Of a stretch of DNA of 15,411 nt, positions 8,937 through 15,411 are shown one piece after another. The stretch lies in NCBI GenBank assembly GCA_007121175.1, contig SKMG01000334.1, forward strand, positions 1 through 15,411, read 5' to 3'. The position numbers were made by a program, and so were the translations under genes. A model generated the notes under the pieces. It had not been told where the DNA came from, ran no database searches, and saw nothing but the letters and a program-made list of their open reading frames with translations. The stretch is from Trueperaceae bacterium (GTDB lineage: Bacteria; Deinococcota; Deinococci; Deinococcales; Trueperaceae). Every line of letters starts with the position of its first letter. Positions within the stretch are counted from its first letter, which is position 1.

Positions 8937-10363
8937 TGCGCGCCTCCGTCGACGCCCTCGAGACCACCCGCGTCCTCGGCCCCGGCCAGACGTCGGCGGT
9001 CATCGACGACACCGTCCACACGCCGGTCCTCGCCGGGCCGACCCGGACTCCGCTGTGGTGGTGGGCCGGCTTCGGTATCAGCGCCGCGCTGCTGGGGCTG
9101 TACCTGGTGTCGGTGGTGCACCTGATCACGCGGGGCACCGGCATCTTCGGCAACAACATGCCCGTTGCCTGGGCCATGCCGATCATCAACTTCGTGTGGT
9201 GGATCGGCATCGGGCACGCCGGGACGCTGATCTCCGCCGCGCTGCTGCTGTTCCGCCAACCTTGGCGCACCTCGATCAACCGCTTCGCGGAGGCGATGAC
9301 GATCTTCGCAGTGGTGTGCGCCGGCCTCTACCCGATCTTGCACTTGGGAAGGCCCTGGGTGTTCTACTGGCTGCTCCCGTATCCCAACACCTTCGGCCTG
9401 TTCCCGCAGTTCCGCAGCCCGCTGGCCTGGGACCTGTTCGCGATCAGCGCCTATGCCACGGTGTCGCTGGTGTTCTGGTACATCGGCCTCATCCCCGACC
9501 TGGCCACCTTGCGCGACAGCGCCCGCAGCCGCTTCCAGAAGCTGCTCTACGGCGTGCTGGCGCTGGGCTGGACCGGCTCGGCCCGCGCCTGGACGCGCTA
9601 CATGCGCGCCTACCTGATCCTGGCAGCGCTGTCGTTCCCGCTGGTGCTGTCGGTCCACAGCACCATCGCGCTCGACTTCGCGGTGTCGGTGGTGCCCGGC
9701 TGGAACAACACCATCATGCCGCCCTACTTCGTCGCCGGAGCCGTCTTCGCCGGCTTCGCGATGGTGCTGATGCTGGCGATCCCACTGCGGCGCGCCTTCC
9801 ACCTCCGCAACGTGATCACCATGCGCCACCTCGACAACTCGGCCAAGCTGCTGCTCGGCACCGGCATGATCGTGGTGTACGGCTACGCGATCGAGCTGTT
9901 CATGGCCTGGTACTCCGGCGTCGAGTTCGAGCTGTACATGGCCTACAACCGGGTGTTCGGCGAGGAGTACTGGTGGGCGTTCTGGGCGCTGATCGCCTGC
10001 AACTTCCTGGCGATCCAGCCGCTCTGGTTCCGCCGTGTCCGCCGCAATCCGGTGGCGCTGTTCGTCATCGCCATCTTCGTGTCGATCGGCATGTGGCTCG
10101 AGCGCTTCGTGATCATCGTGGTGTCGCTCACCCGGGACTTCCTGCTCTCCTCGTGGTTCGCCTACGTGCCCACGTTCTGGGACTGGGCACTCTACATCGG
10201 CAGCTTCGGGCTGTTCGGGACGCTCTTCTTCCTGTTCTTGCGACTGCTGCCGGTGGTCGCCACCTCCGAGATGAAGGAGATGATCTACCACGACGAGCAC
10301 CACGGCTCGGACTACTTCGAGGACATCCGCAGCGAGTACTACGGTGAGGAGGACAGGACGTGA
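8936..10363 (+). CDS. actC: Alternative complex III NrfD-like quinol-binding membrane subunit ActC
   Basis: Integral membrane protein (475 residues) of the NrfD/PsrC family with about ten predicted helices. It carries a quinol site near the Fe-S end of ActB and is proposed to help couple electron transfer to proton movement. Visible features include HAGTLIS and GRPW segments in the first helix bundle, SVHSTIALDFA mid-protein and MWLERFVIIV in a late helix, all familiar in ActC. The N-terminal 40 residues are polar and the C-terminus is acidic and His/Tyr-rich (for example YHDEHHGSDYFED). It starts on a TGATG overlap with actB, with GGGAG just upstream, and ends on a GTGA overlap with actD. 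Polysulfide or nitrite reductase membrane subunits are related, but the operon identifies it as ActC. Confidence 0.95.
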   Translation: MRASVDALETTRVLGPGQTSAVIDDTVHTPVLAGPTRTPLWWWAGFGISAALLGLYLVSVVHLITRGTGIFGNNMPVAWAMPIINFVWWIGIGHAGTLISAALLLFRQPWRTSINRFAEAMTIFAVVCAGLYPILHLGRPWVFYWLLPYPNTFGLFPQFRSPLAWDLFAISAYATVSLVFWYIGLIPDLATLRDSARSRFQKLLYGVLALGWTGSARAWTRYMRAYLILAALSFPLVLSVHSTIALDFAVSVVPGWNNTIMPPYFVAGAVFAGFAMVLMLAIPLRRAFHLRNVITMRHLDNSAKLLLGTGMIVVYGYAIELFMAWYSGVEFELYMAYNRVFGEEYWWAFWALIACNFLAIQPLWFRRVRRNPVALFVIAIFVSIGMWLERFVIIVVSLTRDFLLSSWFAYVPTFWDWALYIGSFGLFGTLFFLFLRLLPVVATSEMKEMIYHDEHHGSDYFEDIRSEYYGEEDRT

Positions 10364-10935
10364 ACGGCGACGCCACCACGACCGCTGGTGCCGGCGCGGC
10401 GAGCGGCCGCGAACTCTACGGCCTGGCCGCCGAGTACGCCACCCCGCAAGAGGTGCTCAGCGCAGCCGAGGCGGCGCGCCAGTCGGGTTTCCGGGCCATG
10501 GACGCCTACACCCCGTTCGCCGTCGAGGGCCTCGACCAGGCGCTGGGCCAGCCACCGAGCCGGCTCGGCTTCCTGGTGCTGGCCGCGGGCATCCTGGGCA
10601 TCGCTCTCGGCTACGGCATGCAGTACTTCGCCTCGGTCGAGTACTACCCGCTCAACGTCGGCGGCCGCCCGCTCAACTCGTGGCCGAACTTCATCACCAT
10701 CACCTTCGAGGTCACCGTGCTGCTCGCCGCGCTCACCACGGCGGTGTTCATGCTGCTGCGCAACGGCCTGCCGCAGCCTTACCACTCGATCTTCAACGCG
10801 CCGGGCTTCGAGCGGGTCTCACGCGATCGCTTCTTCCTGTGCATCGAGGCGACCGATCCGCACTTCGAGCTCGCCGCGACCCGCGCCTTCCTCGAGGGCA
10901 CCGGAGCCCTGGCGGTGGTGGAGGTGGAGCGATGA
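10360..10935 (+). CDS. actD: Alternative complex III subunit ActD (DUF3341 family)
   Basis: Small membrane subunit (191 residues) that helps hold the complex together; it carries no redox cofactor. A soluble N-terminal part (YGLAAEYATPQEVLSAA...) is followed by two transmembrane helices (about 69-90 and 111-133) and a C-terminal soluble domain with the family pattern DRFFLCIEATDPHFE and a GA-x-VVEVE ending. The start is a GTG that overlaps the actC stop as GTGA and has a very good Shine-Dalgarno, GAGGAGG, 7 nt upstream. The stop overlaps actE as ATGA. Confidence 0.93.
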   Translation: MNGDATTTAGAGAASGRELYGLAAEYATPQEVLSAAEAARQSGFRAMDAYTPFAVEGLDQALGQPPSRLGFLVLAAGILGIALGYGMQYFASVEYYPLNVGGRPLNSWPNFITITFEVTVLLAALTTAVFMLLRNGLPQPYHSIFNAPGFERVSRDRFFLCIEATDPHFELAATRAFLEGTGALAVVEVER

Positions 10936-11546
10936 GGGCGAAGCGCGCGCCCGTGCTGCTGCGACTCGCCGCCGTGGTCGCCGCCGGAGGGCTGCTGCTC
11001 GCCGGCTGCGGCCGCAACATGGCCGAGCAGCCGCGGGTAGAACCGCTCCAGGAGAGTTCGCTCTTGCCCGGCCGCAGCGGCAGCCTGACCCCGCCCGAAG
11101 GCACCGTGTCGCGCCAGCGCGGCGGCATCGACCCGGTGTTCTTCACCGGGCAGCGGGACGGGGCGTTGGTGACCGAGCTGCCGGTCGAGCTGACCCTCGG
11201 CCTGCTGCAACGCGGCCAGGAGCGTTACGACATCTACTGCGCCGCCTGCCACGGTTACGTCGGCGACGGCGACGGCATGATCGTCAGGCGCGGCTTCCCG
11301 CGCCCGGCCTCGTTCCACGAACAGCGCCTGCAAGACGCCTCGGTAGGCTACATCTTCAACGCCGCGACGAACGGCTTCGGCCGCATGTTCGCGTACGCCG
11401 ACCGCGTACCGGCCGAGGACCGCTGGGCCATCGCCGCCTACGTCAAGGCGCTGCAGCTCTCGCAGCACGCCCACGCCGACGACCTGCCCGCCGAGGTTCG
11501 GCGCAGCCTCGAGCTCGAACGCAGCGCCGAGAGGGCGTCACGATGA
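10932..11546 (+). CDS. actE: Alternative complex III monoheme cytochrome c lipoprotein ActE
   Basis: Outward-facing monoheme cytochrome that passes electrons from the ActA/ActB wire towards the external acceptor. The 204-residue protein has a short signal (1-25) with lipobox LLLAGC, giving lipidated C26. One heme site CAACH lies at 103-107, with M152 (GFGRMFAYADRV) as the likely axial methionine of a class I cytochrome. A Pro/Gly-rich stretch (about 40-85) precedes the heme domain, as in ActE. The start is ATG in an ATGA overlap with actD; GGAG motifs lie just upstream. The stop overlaps actF as ATGA. Confidence 0.93.
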   Translation: MRAKRAPVLLRLAAVVAAGGLLLAGCGRNMAEQPRVEPLQESSLLPGRSGSLTPPEGTVSRQRGGIDPVFFTGQRDGALVTELPVELTLGLLQRGQERYDIYCAACHGYVGDGDGMIVRRGFPRPASFHEQRLQDASVGYIFNAATNGFGRMFAYADRVPAEDRWAIAAYVKALQLSQHAHADDLPAEVRRSLELERSAERASR

Positions 11547-12805
11547 GCGGCGTCGGGCAGCAGCAACCGGGCTCGTCGCGCCCGAGCCTGGACCCGAGGG
11601 CGGCGCTGGTCGCCCTCGTGATCGGCGCTCTCGGCCTGCTGCTCGGTGCGGTGCTCGGTCTCCTGGGCGAGGTCTTCTTCAGCGGCTACCTCATGGCTTT
11701 CGTGTTCTGGTCCAACGTGTCGCTCGGCGCGCTGGTGCTGCTCGCCGTGAACCACTTAGCGGGCGGCTCCTGGGGCGCGCTCATCCGGCGTCCGCTGGAG
11801 GCGATGGTGGCGTCGCTGCCGCTCGTGGCCCTGTTCTTCGTGCCGGTCGCATTCGGGGTGGGGGTGCTCTACCCCTGGGCTGACCCCGTCTACGTGGCGG
11901 CGCACCCGCTGGTGGAGTTCAAGGCCGGCTACCTCAACGTCACCTGGTACCTCATCCGCGCGGTGCTCTACTTCATCGTCTGGATCGCGATCGCCTGGTT
12001 CTACCTACGCAACGCACGGGCCCAGGACGAGCGCCCGGAGGAGGCCGGACGCCTGGCGTACCGCATGCGCTCGGTCAGCGGCCTGGCGCTGGTGACCTAT
12101 GTGATCACCGTGACGCTCGCCGCGGTGGACTGGGGCATGTCGCTGACGCCGGAGTGGTGGTCGGGGATCTACGGGCTCATCTTCATGATCAGTCAGGCGG
12201 TCTGCGCCATGGCGCTGATCATCGTCTTCATGGCGACGCTCGCGCGCATCGACACCACGGTCGACCGGCTGCTCACCTGGAAGCGGCTCCAGGACCTCGG
12301 CAACTTCCTGCTGGGCTTCATCATGTTCTGGGCTTACGTCAACATCAGCCAGCTGATCATCCAGTGGTCGGGCAACATCGTCGAGACCAACACCTTCTAC
12401 GTGCTGCGGTTCAACGTCGAGCCGTGGCGGGGCTTGGGCATCTACCTCGCCGTGGCGGGCTTCGCGCTGCCCTTCGTCATCCTGTTCTCGCGCTGGGTGA
12501 AGCGCCAGCGCGCGGCGCTGGTTTTCGTGTCGTTCTGGGCGATCCTCAATCAGGCGCTGCACACCTACTGGTACCTGGCCCCCGAGGTCGGCCGCGCCGG
12601 CCTGCCGCTGCTGAGCGACCTCTTGCTGTTCGTCGGTGTAGGCGGCGTGTGGCTGGCCTTCGTCCTGCGCAGTCTGGCCTCGCGGAGCCTGGTGAGCGAG
12701 CACGATCCGCGACTGCGGCACCCGCCGGTTCCGTCGCGGGCGGCACCGGGCCGCGTGGCGCCGGAGCCCGCCGGGTCGGGCGCGGCGGAGGTTCGGCATG
12801 CCTGA
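11543..12805 (+). CDS. actF: Alternative complex III second NrfD-like membrane subunit ActF
   Basis: Integral membrane subunit (420 residues), a paralogue-like partner of ActC within the NrfD superfamily. About ten helices are apparent from the hydrophobic periodicity, starting with ALVALVIGALGLLLG after a 20-residue polar N-terminus. FWSNVSLGALVLL (55-67) and NHLAGGSWG are typical ActF segments. In known complexes ActF packs against ActC and contributes a proposed proton path rather than a redox centre. The last 50 residues are a Pro/Arg/Ala-rich hydrophilic tail, probably disordered. The ATG start overlaps actE as ATGA. The stop lies 8 nt inside the following cytochrome gene. Confidence 0.93.
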   Translation: MSGVGQQQPGSSRPSLDPRAALVALVIGALGLLLGAVLGLLGEVFFSGYLMAFVFWSNVSLGALVLLAVNHLAGGSWGALIRRPLEAMVASLPLVALFFVPVAFGVGVLYPWADPVYVAAHPLVEFKAGYLNVTWYLIRAVLYFIVWIAIAWFYLRNARAQDERPEEAGRLAYRMRSVSGLALVTYVITVTLAAVDWGMSLTPEWWSGIYGLIFMISQAVCAMALIIVFMATLARIDTTVDRLLTWKRLQDLGNFLLGFIMFWAYVNISQLIIQWSGNIVETNTFYVLRFNVEPWRGLGIYLAVAGFALPFVILFSRWVKRQRAALVFVSFWAILNQALHTYWYLAPEVGRAGLPLLSDLLLFVGVGGVWLAFVLRSLASRSLVSEHDPRLRHPPVPSRAAPGRVAPEPAGSGAAEVRHA

Positions 12806-13535
12806 TCAACGCATCCGCCAGTACATCATCAGCGACGTCGCCGTGCGGCGAGGCTTCCTGTTCGCCAGCATCGGCATGATCGCCGTGCTGCTGGCACTGC
12901 TGGTCCTGATCACGGCACAGCCGCAGGGCCGCTTCCAGGCGCTCGACGCGAGCGGGCACCGCCTGCTGTTGGCCGACGCCGAAGCGCGGCTCGCCAGCTT
13001 CGAGCTGCTCGAGGACGGCCTCGCGCGGATCGACATCGACCGCGCCATGGAGCTCGTGGTCGAACGTGGGCTGGATCTCGAGTTCGCCCCCGCGGTGGCC
13101 GAGCCGCCGGAAGAGGTCGATCCCACGCTGGTCGACGTCGCCGACGGCAGCGCGATCTACGCCGCGCAGTGCGCGGGCTGCCACCAGGCCGACGGCTCCG
13201 GGGTGCCGGGAGCCTTCCCGCCGCTCGCAGGGCACGTCGGCGACCTGTACGCCGCCGACCCCGCCTTCCTGGTGCAGGTGACGCTCTACGGGCTGCAGGG
13301 GCCGATCGTGGTGCAGGGCGTCAGCTACGCGGGCGTGATGCCGGCCTTCGCGCGGCTCACGGACGCCGAGATCGCAGCGTTGCTGAACTACACGCTGACC
13401 GCGTGGGGCGACGCCGAGGAGCTCGGCGACGCCTTCGTCCCCGTCGGCGAGGACGAGGTACAGGCCGAGCGCGACCGGGCCTGGACCGCGGCGGACGTGC
13501 TGGCGCGGCGCGCCGAGCTCGACCTGGACGAGTAG
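12798..13535 (+). CDS. Membrane-anchored monoheme cytochrome c, seventh gene of the act operon
   Basis: Class I c-type cytochrome of 245 residues. Residues about 18-40 form one transmembrane anchor, followed by a roughly 80-residue segment of unknown role (contains ARIDIDRAMELVVERGL). The heme domain has CAGCH at 125-129 and M181 (GVMPAFARLTDAEI) as likely axial ligand. The final 40 residues are acidic and charged. ATG at 12798 has GGAGG 6 nt upstream and overlaps actF by 8 nt, so the gene belongs to the operon. It could be an extra complex III subunit or the dedicated electron acceptor that docks to a distant oxidase; the sequence does not distinguish these. It is not a CoxB fusion, since no copper-site motif is present. 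It is the last gene before convergent transcription. Confidence 0.9.
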   Translation: MPDQRIRQYIISDVAVRRGFLFASIGMIAVLLALLVLITAQPQGRFQALDASGHRLLLADAEARLASFELLEDGLARIDIDRAMELVVERGLDLEFAPAVAEPPEEVDPTLVDVADGSAIYAAQCAGCHQADGSGVPGAFPPLAGHVGDLYAADPAFLVQVTLYGLQGPIVVQGVSYAGVMPAFARLTDAEIAALLNYTLTAWGDAEELGDAFVPVGEDEVQAERDRAWTAADVLARRAELDLDE

Positions 13536-13560
13536 CGCGAGCCGCAGCCGGGCGGCGGCC

Positions 13561-14247
13561 TCACGTCTGGCTGCTGGCCCGCCTGGCGCCGGCGCCCTCA
13601 CCCGGGCTCCCATGCCGAAGGGCGTAGGCACGCTCGAGTGGCGCGCAGAGACGGAGGCCCGCCTGCATGAGCGGGCCGATGGTGAGCGCGAAGACCAGCG
13701 TACCGACGCCGACCGTGCCGCCCAGCAGCCAGCCGAGCGCGAGGACGCACACCTCCACCAGCGTGCGGGCCCGGGCGACGGTCGTGCCGAGCAGGCGAGC
13801 CAGCCCCAGCGCAAACCCGTCGCGTGGGCCAGCGCCCAAACCAGCGCTCAGGTACAGGCCGGTCGCGGCGCCGTTGAGCACCAGGCCGAAGGCGAAGAGC
13901 GCAGCGCCGAGCGGCCACTGCGTCGGCGAGGGCAGCAGCGGCGACATGAACACGTCCACCCAGAGCCCCACCACCAGCATGTTCATCACCGTACCCGGAC
14001 CGGGGCGGACGCGGGCCACCAGCGCCGAGAACGCCAGCAGCACGAACCCGGTGGCGATCATGCCCTGTCCGATCGTGAGCGGCGTGCGCAGCGCGAGCCC
14101 CTCGTGGAACACGTCCCACGGTCCGAGACCGACCCCGGCCCGCAGCATGGCCGCGAGACTGAGCCCGAAGAGCATGAGCCCCAGGTTGACGTGCAGCAGG
14201 CGCAGGATCAGGGTTCGGCCGGGGCTGGGCCGAGCGGACGCGGACAC
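13561..14247 (-). CDS. YczE/YyaS-like integral membrane protein
   Basis: Small inner-membrane protein of 228 residues in the YczE/YitT-like group, whose transport role is not established. About five hydrophobic segments are visible (roughly 13-35, 60-80, 86-104, 112-135 and 162-198). Two similar turns, AGVGLGPWDVFHEGL (37-51) and AGLGAGPRDGFALGL (135-149), suggest an internal duplication. GVGTLVFALTIGPL near 180 is also characteristic. The GTG start at 14247 is chosen because it lies at the edge of the hydrophobic core, has TAGGCT exactly 7 nt upstream and has no Shine-Dalgarno, which fits a leaderless message. It converges on the act operon with only 25 bp between the two stop codons. It is divergent from the dehydrogenase. 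Confidence 0.85.
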   Translation of the reverse strand: MSASARPSPGRTLILRLLHVNLGLMLFGLSLAAMLRAGVGLGPWDVFHEGLALRTPLTIGQGMIATGFVLLAFSALVARVRPGPGTVMNMLVVGLWVDVFMSPLLPSPTQWPLGAALFAFGLVLNGAATGLYLSAGLGAGPRDGFALGLARLLGTTVARARTLVEVCVLALGWLLGGTVGVGTLVFALTIGPLMQAGLRLCAPLERAYALRHGSPGEGAGARRASSQT

Positions 14248-14254
14248 GGCGTGG

Positions 14255-14276
14255 AGCCTACCATCGGCGGTAGACT
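14255..14276. promoter_or_regulatory. Symmetric divergent pair of -10 boxes
   Basis: The minus strand carries TAGGCT (complement of 14255-14260), 7 nt before the GTG of the membrane-protein gene. The plus strand carries TAGACT at 14271-14276, facing the dehydrogenase. The two form an imperfect inverted repeat, AGCCTACC and GGTAGACT, matching at 7 of 8 positions around 6 nt. Neither has a clear -35. The centres are so close that polymerase could hardly occupy both at once. The motif is visible; promoter function is inferred. Confidence 0.4.
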
Positions 14277-14328
14277 CGCGGCGTCGGACCGGGCTCAGTC
14301 GCTCGGACCCCGGCCGAAGGAGGCGAGC

Positions 14329-14382
14329 ATGACACACCGCCCGCAACGAGCCGGAATGTCTGCAGCCGATGCGGACGGCTGA
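14329..14382 (+). CDS. Possible 17-codon leader ORF before the dehydrogenase
   Basis: ATG at 14329 is preceded by AAGGAGG with 5-nt spacing, a very strong Shine-Dalgarno. The ORF encodes MTHRPQRAGMSAADADG and stops one base before the ATG at 14384. The dehydrogenase start itself has no Shine-Dalgarno, so this short ORF probably delivers ribosomes to it by coupling. The peptide has no recognised family. An alternative is that an ancestral N-terminus was frameshifted, because the dehydrogenase frame also has an ATG at 14369 inside it. Confidence 0.45.
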   Translation: MTHRPQRAGMSAADADG

Positions 14383-14383
14383 G

Positions 14384-15349
14384 ATGGAGCGGGTGCTGGT
14401 GACGCGGGCGTTGCCCGATGACTGGCTCGAGCCCTTGGCCGCGGCCGGCCTCGAACTCGACGTCATCGAGCAGGACGAGGCCCCGAGCGACGAGCTCCTG
14501 CGTTCTCGAGCGCCCGGCTGTGCGGCGCTGCTGGTGATGCTGGGCGACCGGGTGGATGCGGCCCTGCTCGACGCCGCCGGAGCGCAGCTGCGCGCGGTGG
14601 CGACCATGTCCGTCGGCGTCGATCACATCGAGCTGGCCGCCTGCCGAGCGCGCGGCGTGGCCGTGGCCAACACCCCAGACGTCCTCACCGACGCCACCGC
14701 CGACCTGGCGATGGCGCTGCTGCTGGCGCTCGCGCGCCGGCTCGCCGAGGGCGAGGCGCTGCTGCGCTCGGGCGCGTGGTCCGGCTGGGGACCACAGCAG
14801 CTCCTCGGCCGCGATCTCGCCGCCGCGAGGGTGCTGATCATCGGTCCGGGGCGCATCGGCAGCGCCTTCGCGCGCCGCGTCGTCGCCTTCGGTGCCCGCG
14901 TCGCCTACCACGGGCGGCGCCGCCGACCCGAGCTCGAGGCCGAGCTCGGCGCCCATTTCGAAGCGGAGCTCGACACCGCGCTGACGCGCGCCGAGGTGCT
15001 GAGCCTCCACGCACCGCTGACCGAGGCGACGCACCATCTGCTCGATGCACGGCGTCTGCGGCTGCTGCCCAGGGGGGCACTGTTGGTCAACACCGCCCGC
15101 GGGCCGCTGGTCGACGAGGCGGCGCTGGTCGAGGCGCTGCGTGACGGACACCTCGCTGGCGCTGGACTGGACGTGTTCGAGCGCGAGCCGGCTGTGCATC
15201 CCGGGCTGCTGACGCTCCCGAACGTGGTGCTGCTGCCACACCTCGGCTCCGCCACGCAGGGCACGCGGCGAGCGATGGCCGATCTCGCCACCGGCGCGAT
15301 CAACGCCGTGCTGCGCGGCGCTTCTCCCGAGAACCTGATCTCCTCTTAG
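14384..15349 (+). CDS. D-isomer-specific 2-hydroxyacid dehydrogenase (glyoxylate/hydroxypyruvate reductase-like)
   Basis: Cytoplasmic NAD(P)H-dependent oxidoreductase that interconverts a 2-keto acid and a D-2-hydroxy acid. The 321-residue length is typical of glyoxylate/hydroxypyruvate reductases. The substrate loop MSVGVDHIEL is present. The Rossmann fold has GPGRIG at 154-159. The catalytic set is R239 (NTARGPLVDE), E268 (DVFEREP) and H286 (LLPHLGSA), all intact. I prefer ATG 14384; ATG 14369 would add five residues, and neither has a direct Shine-Dalgarno. Upstream lies a 17-codon ORF with a strong ribosome site. Exact substrate cannot be read from sequence: 2-ketogluconate, glyoxylate, hydroxypyruvate or phosphonate-type acids are all possible. 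3-Phosphoglycerate dehydrogenase is less likely because no C-terminal ACT domain is present. Confidence 0.92.
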   Translation: MERVLVTRALPDDWLEPLAAAGLELDVIEQDEAPSDELLRSRAPGCAALLVMLGDRVDAALLDAAGAQLRAVATMSVGVDHIELAACRARGVAVANTPDVLTDATADLAMALLLALARRLAEGEALLRSGAWSGWGPQQLLGRDLAAARVLIIGPGRIGSAFARRVVAFGARVAYHGRRRRPELEAELGAHFEAELDTALTRAEVLSLHAPLTEATHHLLDARRLRLLPRGALLVNTARGPLVDEAALVEALRDGHLAGAGLDVFEREPAVHPGLLTLPNVVLLPHLGSATQGTRRAMADLATGAINAVLRGASPENLISS

Positions 15350-15358
15350 CGAGGCGCG

Positions 15359-15411
15359 CTAGAGATCGAGTTGCGCTAGGTGGGCGTGGTCCTCGATGAA
15401 CTCGCGGCGCG
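15359..15411 (-). CDS. gyrB: C-terminal end of DNA gyrase subunit B (partial, cut by window edge)
   Basis: On the minus strand the last 16 codons before a TAG read RREFIEDHAHLAQLDL. GyrB proteins characteristically end in RR-x-FI-E-x-x-A plus a short tail closing with LDI or LDV, so this is very likely the gyrB 3' end (ParE is the close alternative). Only this fragment is visible. The gene converges on the dehydrogenase with 9 bp between stops and no terminator-like stem in the gap. Confidence 0.72.
   Translation of the reverse strand, partial: RREFIEDHAHLAQLDL

Noticed and set aside
11755..11763. Rare TTA leucine codons (in clpC, at the actB end and in actF) as a translational control signal
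   Set aside because: Three scattered TTA codons in about 15 kb are compatible with low background use; nothing ties them to regulation here.
13536..13560. Bidirectional terminator between the convergent act operon and the YczE-like gene
   Set aside because: Only a short, imperfect GCCGC/GCGGC pairing is possible in the 25-bp gap, with no T-run; too weak to list.
13612..14332. Plus-strand open frames opposite the YczE-like gene
   Set aside because: The minus-strand translation has clear membrane segments and family motifs; the plus-strand frames are rich in Arg, Glu, Gln and Pro, as expected of shadows. Only the last 17 codons, behind a strong Shine-Dalgarno, were retained as a separate short ORF.

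Overview
This is a 15.4 kb, very GC-rich (about 70% by eye) bacterial window, almost fully coding and mostly housekeeping or energy metabolism. No mobile element, CRISPR array or defence system is visible. The lineage is uncertain. Overlapping start/stop codons, several -10 boxes exactly 7 nt before a start codon (leaderless initiation), a ClpC without its middle coiled coil, and clpC-radA-yacL order without disA suggest a Deinococcota/Truepera-like bacterium or another high-GC phylum. This is inference from gene content only.

Layout. (1) 29-4773, plus strand: proteostasis and DNA repair. The genes are a ClpC-type Hsp100 unfoldase, the recombination protein RadA, and a YacL-like membrane PIN-TRAM protein joined to radA by a 4-nt overlap. 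(2) 4833-4989: a tRNA-Ala(UGC) gene with its own -35/-10 promoter and a strong GC hairpin behind it. (3) 4990-5250: a leader region with a possible leaderless 57-codon ORF and a perfect 13-bp hairpin. (4) 5251-13535, plus strand: a seven-gene operon in which every junction overlaps, encoding the quinol:cytochrome c oxidoreductase known as alternative complex III (ActA pentaheme cytochrome, ActB Mo-domain-like/Fe-S protein, ActC NrfD-like, ActD, ActE lipoprotein cytochrome, ActF NrfD-like) plus a membrane-anchored monoheme cytochrome c. (5) 13561-14247, minus strand: a YczE-like membrane protein convergent with the operon. (6) 14248-14383: a compact, nearly symmetric divergent promoter region. 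(7) 14384-15349, plus strand: a D-2-hydroxyacid dehydrogenase, preceded by a 17-codon ORF with the best Shine-Dalgarno in the region. (8) From 15359 to the edge, minus strand: the last residues of what looks like GyrB.

How it works together. The act operon should oxidise quinol, move electrons through the Fe-S clusters of ActB and the hemes of ActA and ActE, and deliver them to a c-type cytochrome, perhaps the seventh product. No terminal oxidase lies in the window, so it must be elsewhere. ClpC, RadA and the PIN-TRAM protein form a stress/DNA-maintenance neighbourhood known from Firmicutes, where disA sits between radA and yacL.

I found no clear candidate for a wholly new system. The most unusual pattern is regulatory. 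Three genes or operons (radA, actA, the dehydrogenase) are each preceded by a short ORF that ends on or next to the main start codon. Three sites share a TAnnnT box exactly 7 nt before a start codon. These are short-motif observations and need transcript-start and ribosome-profiling data.
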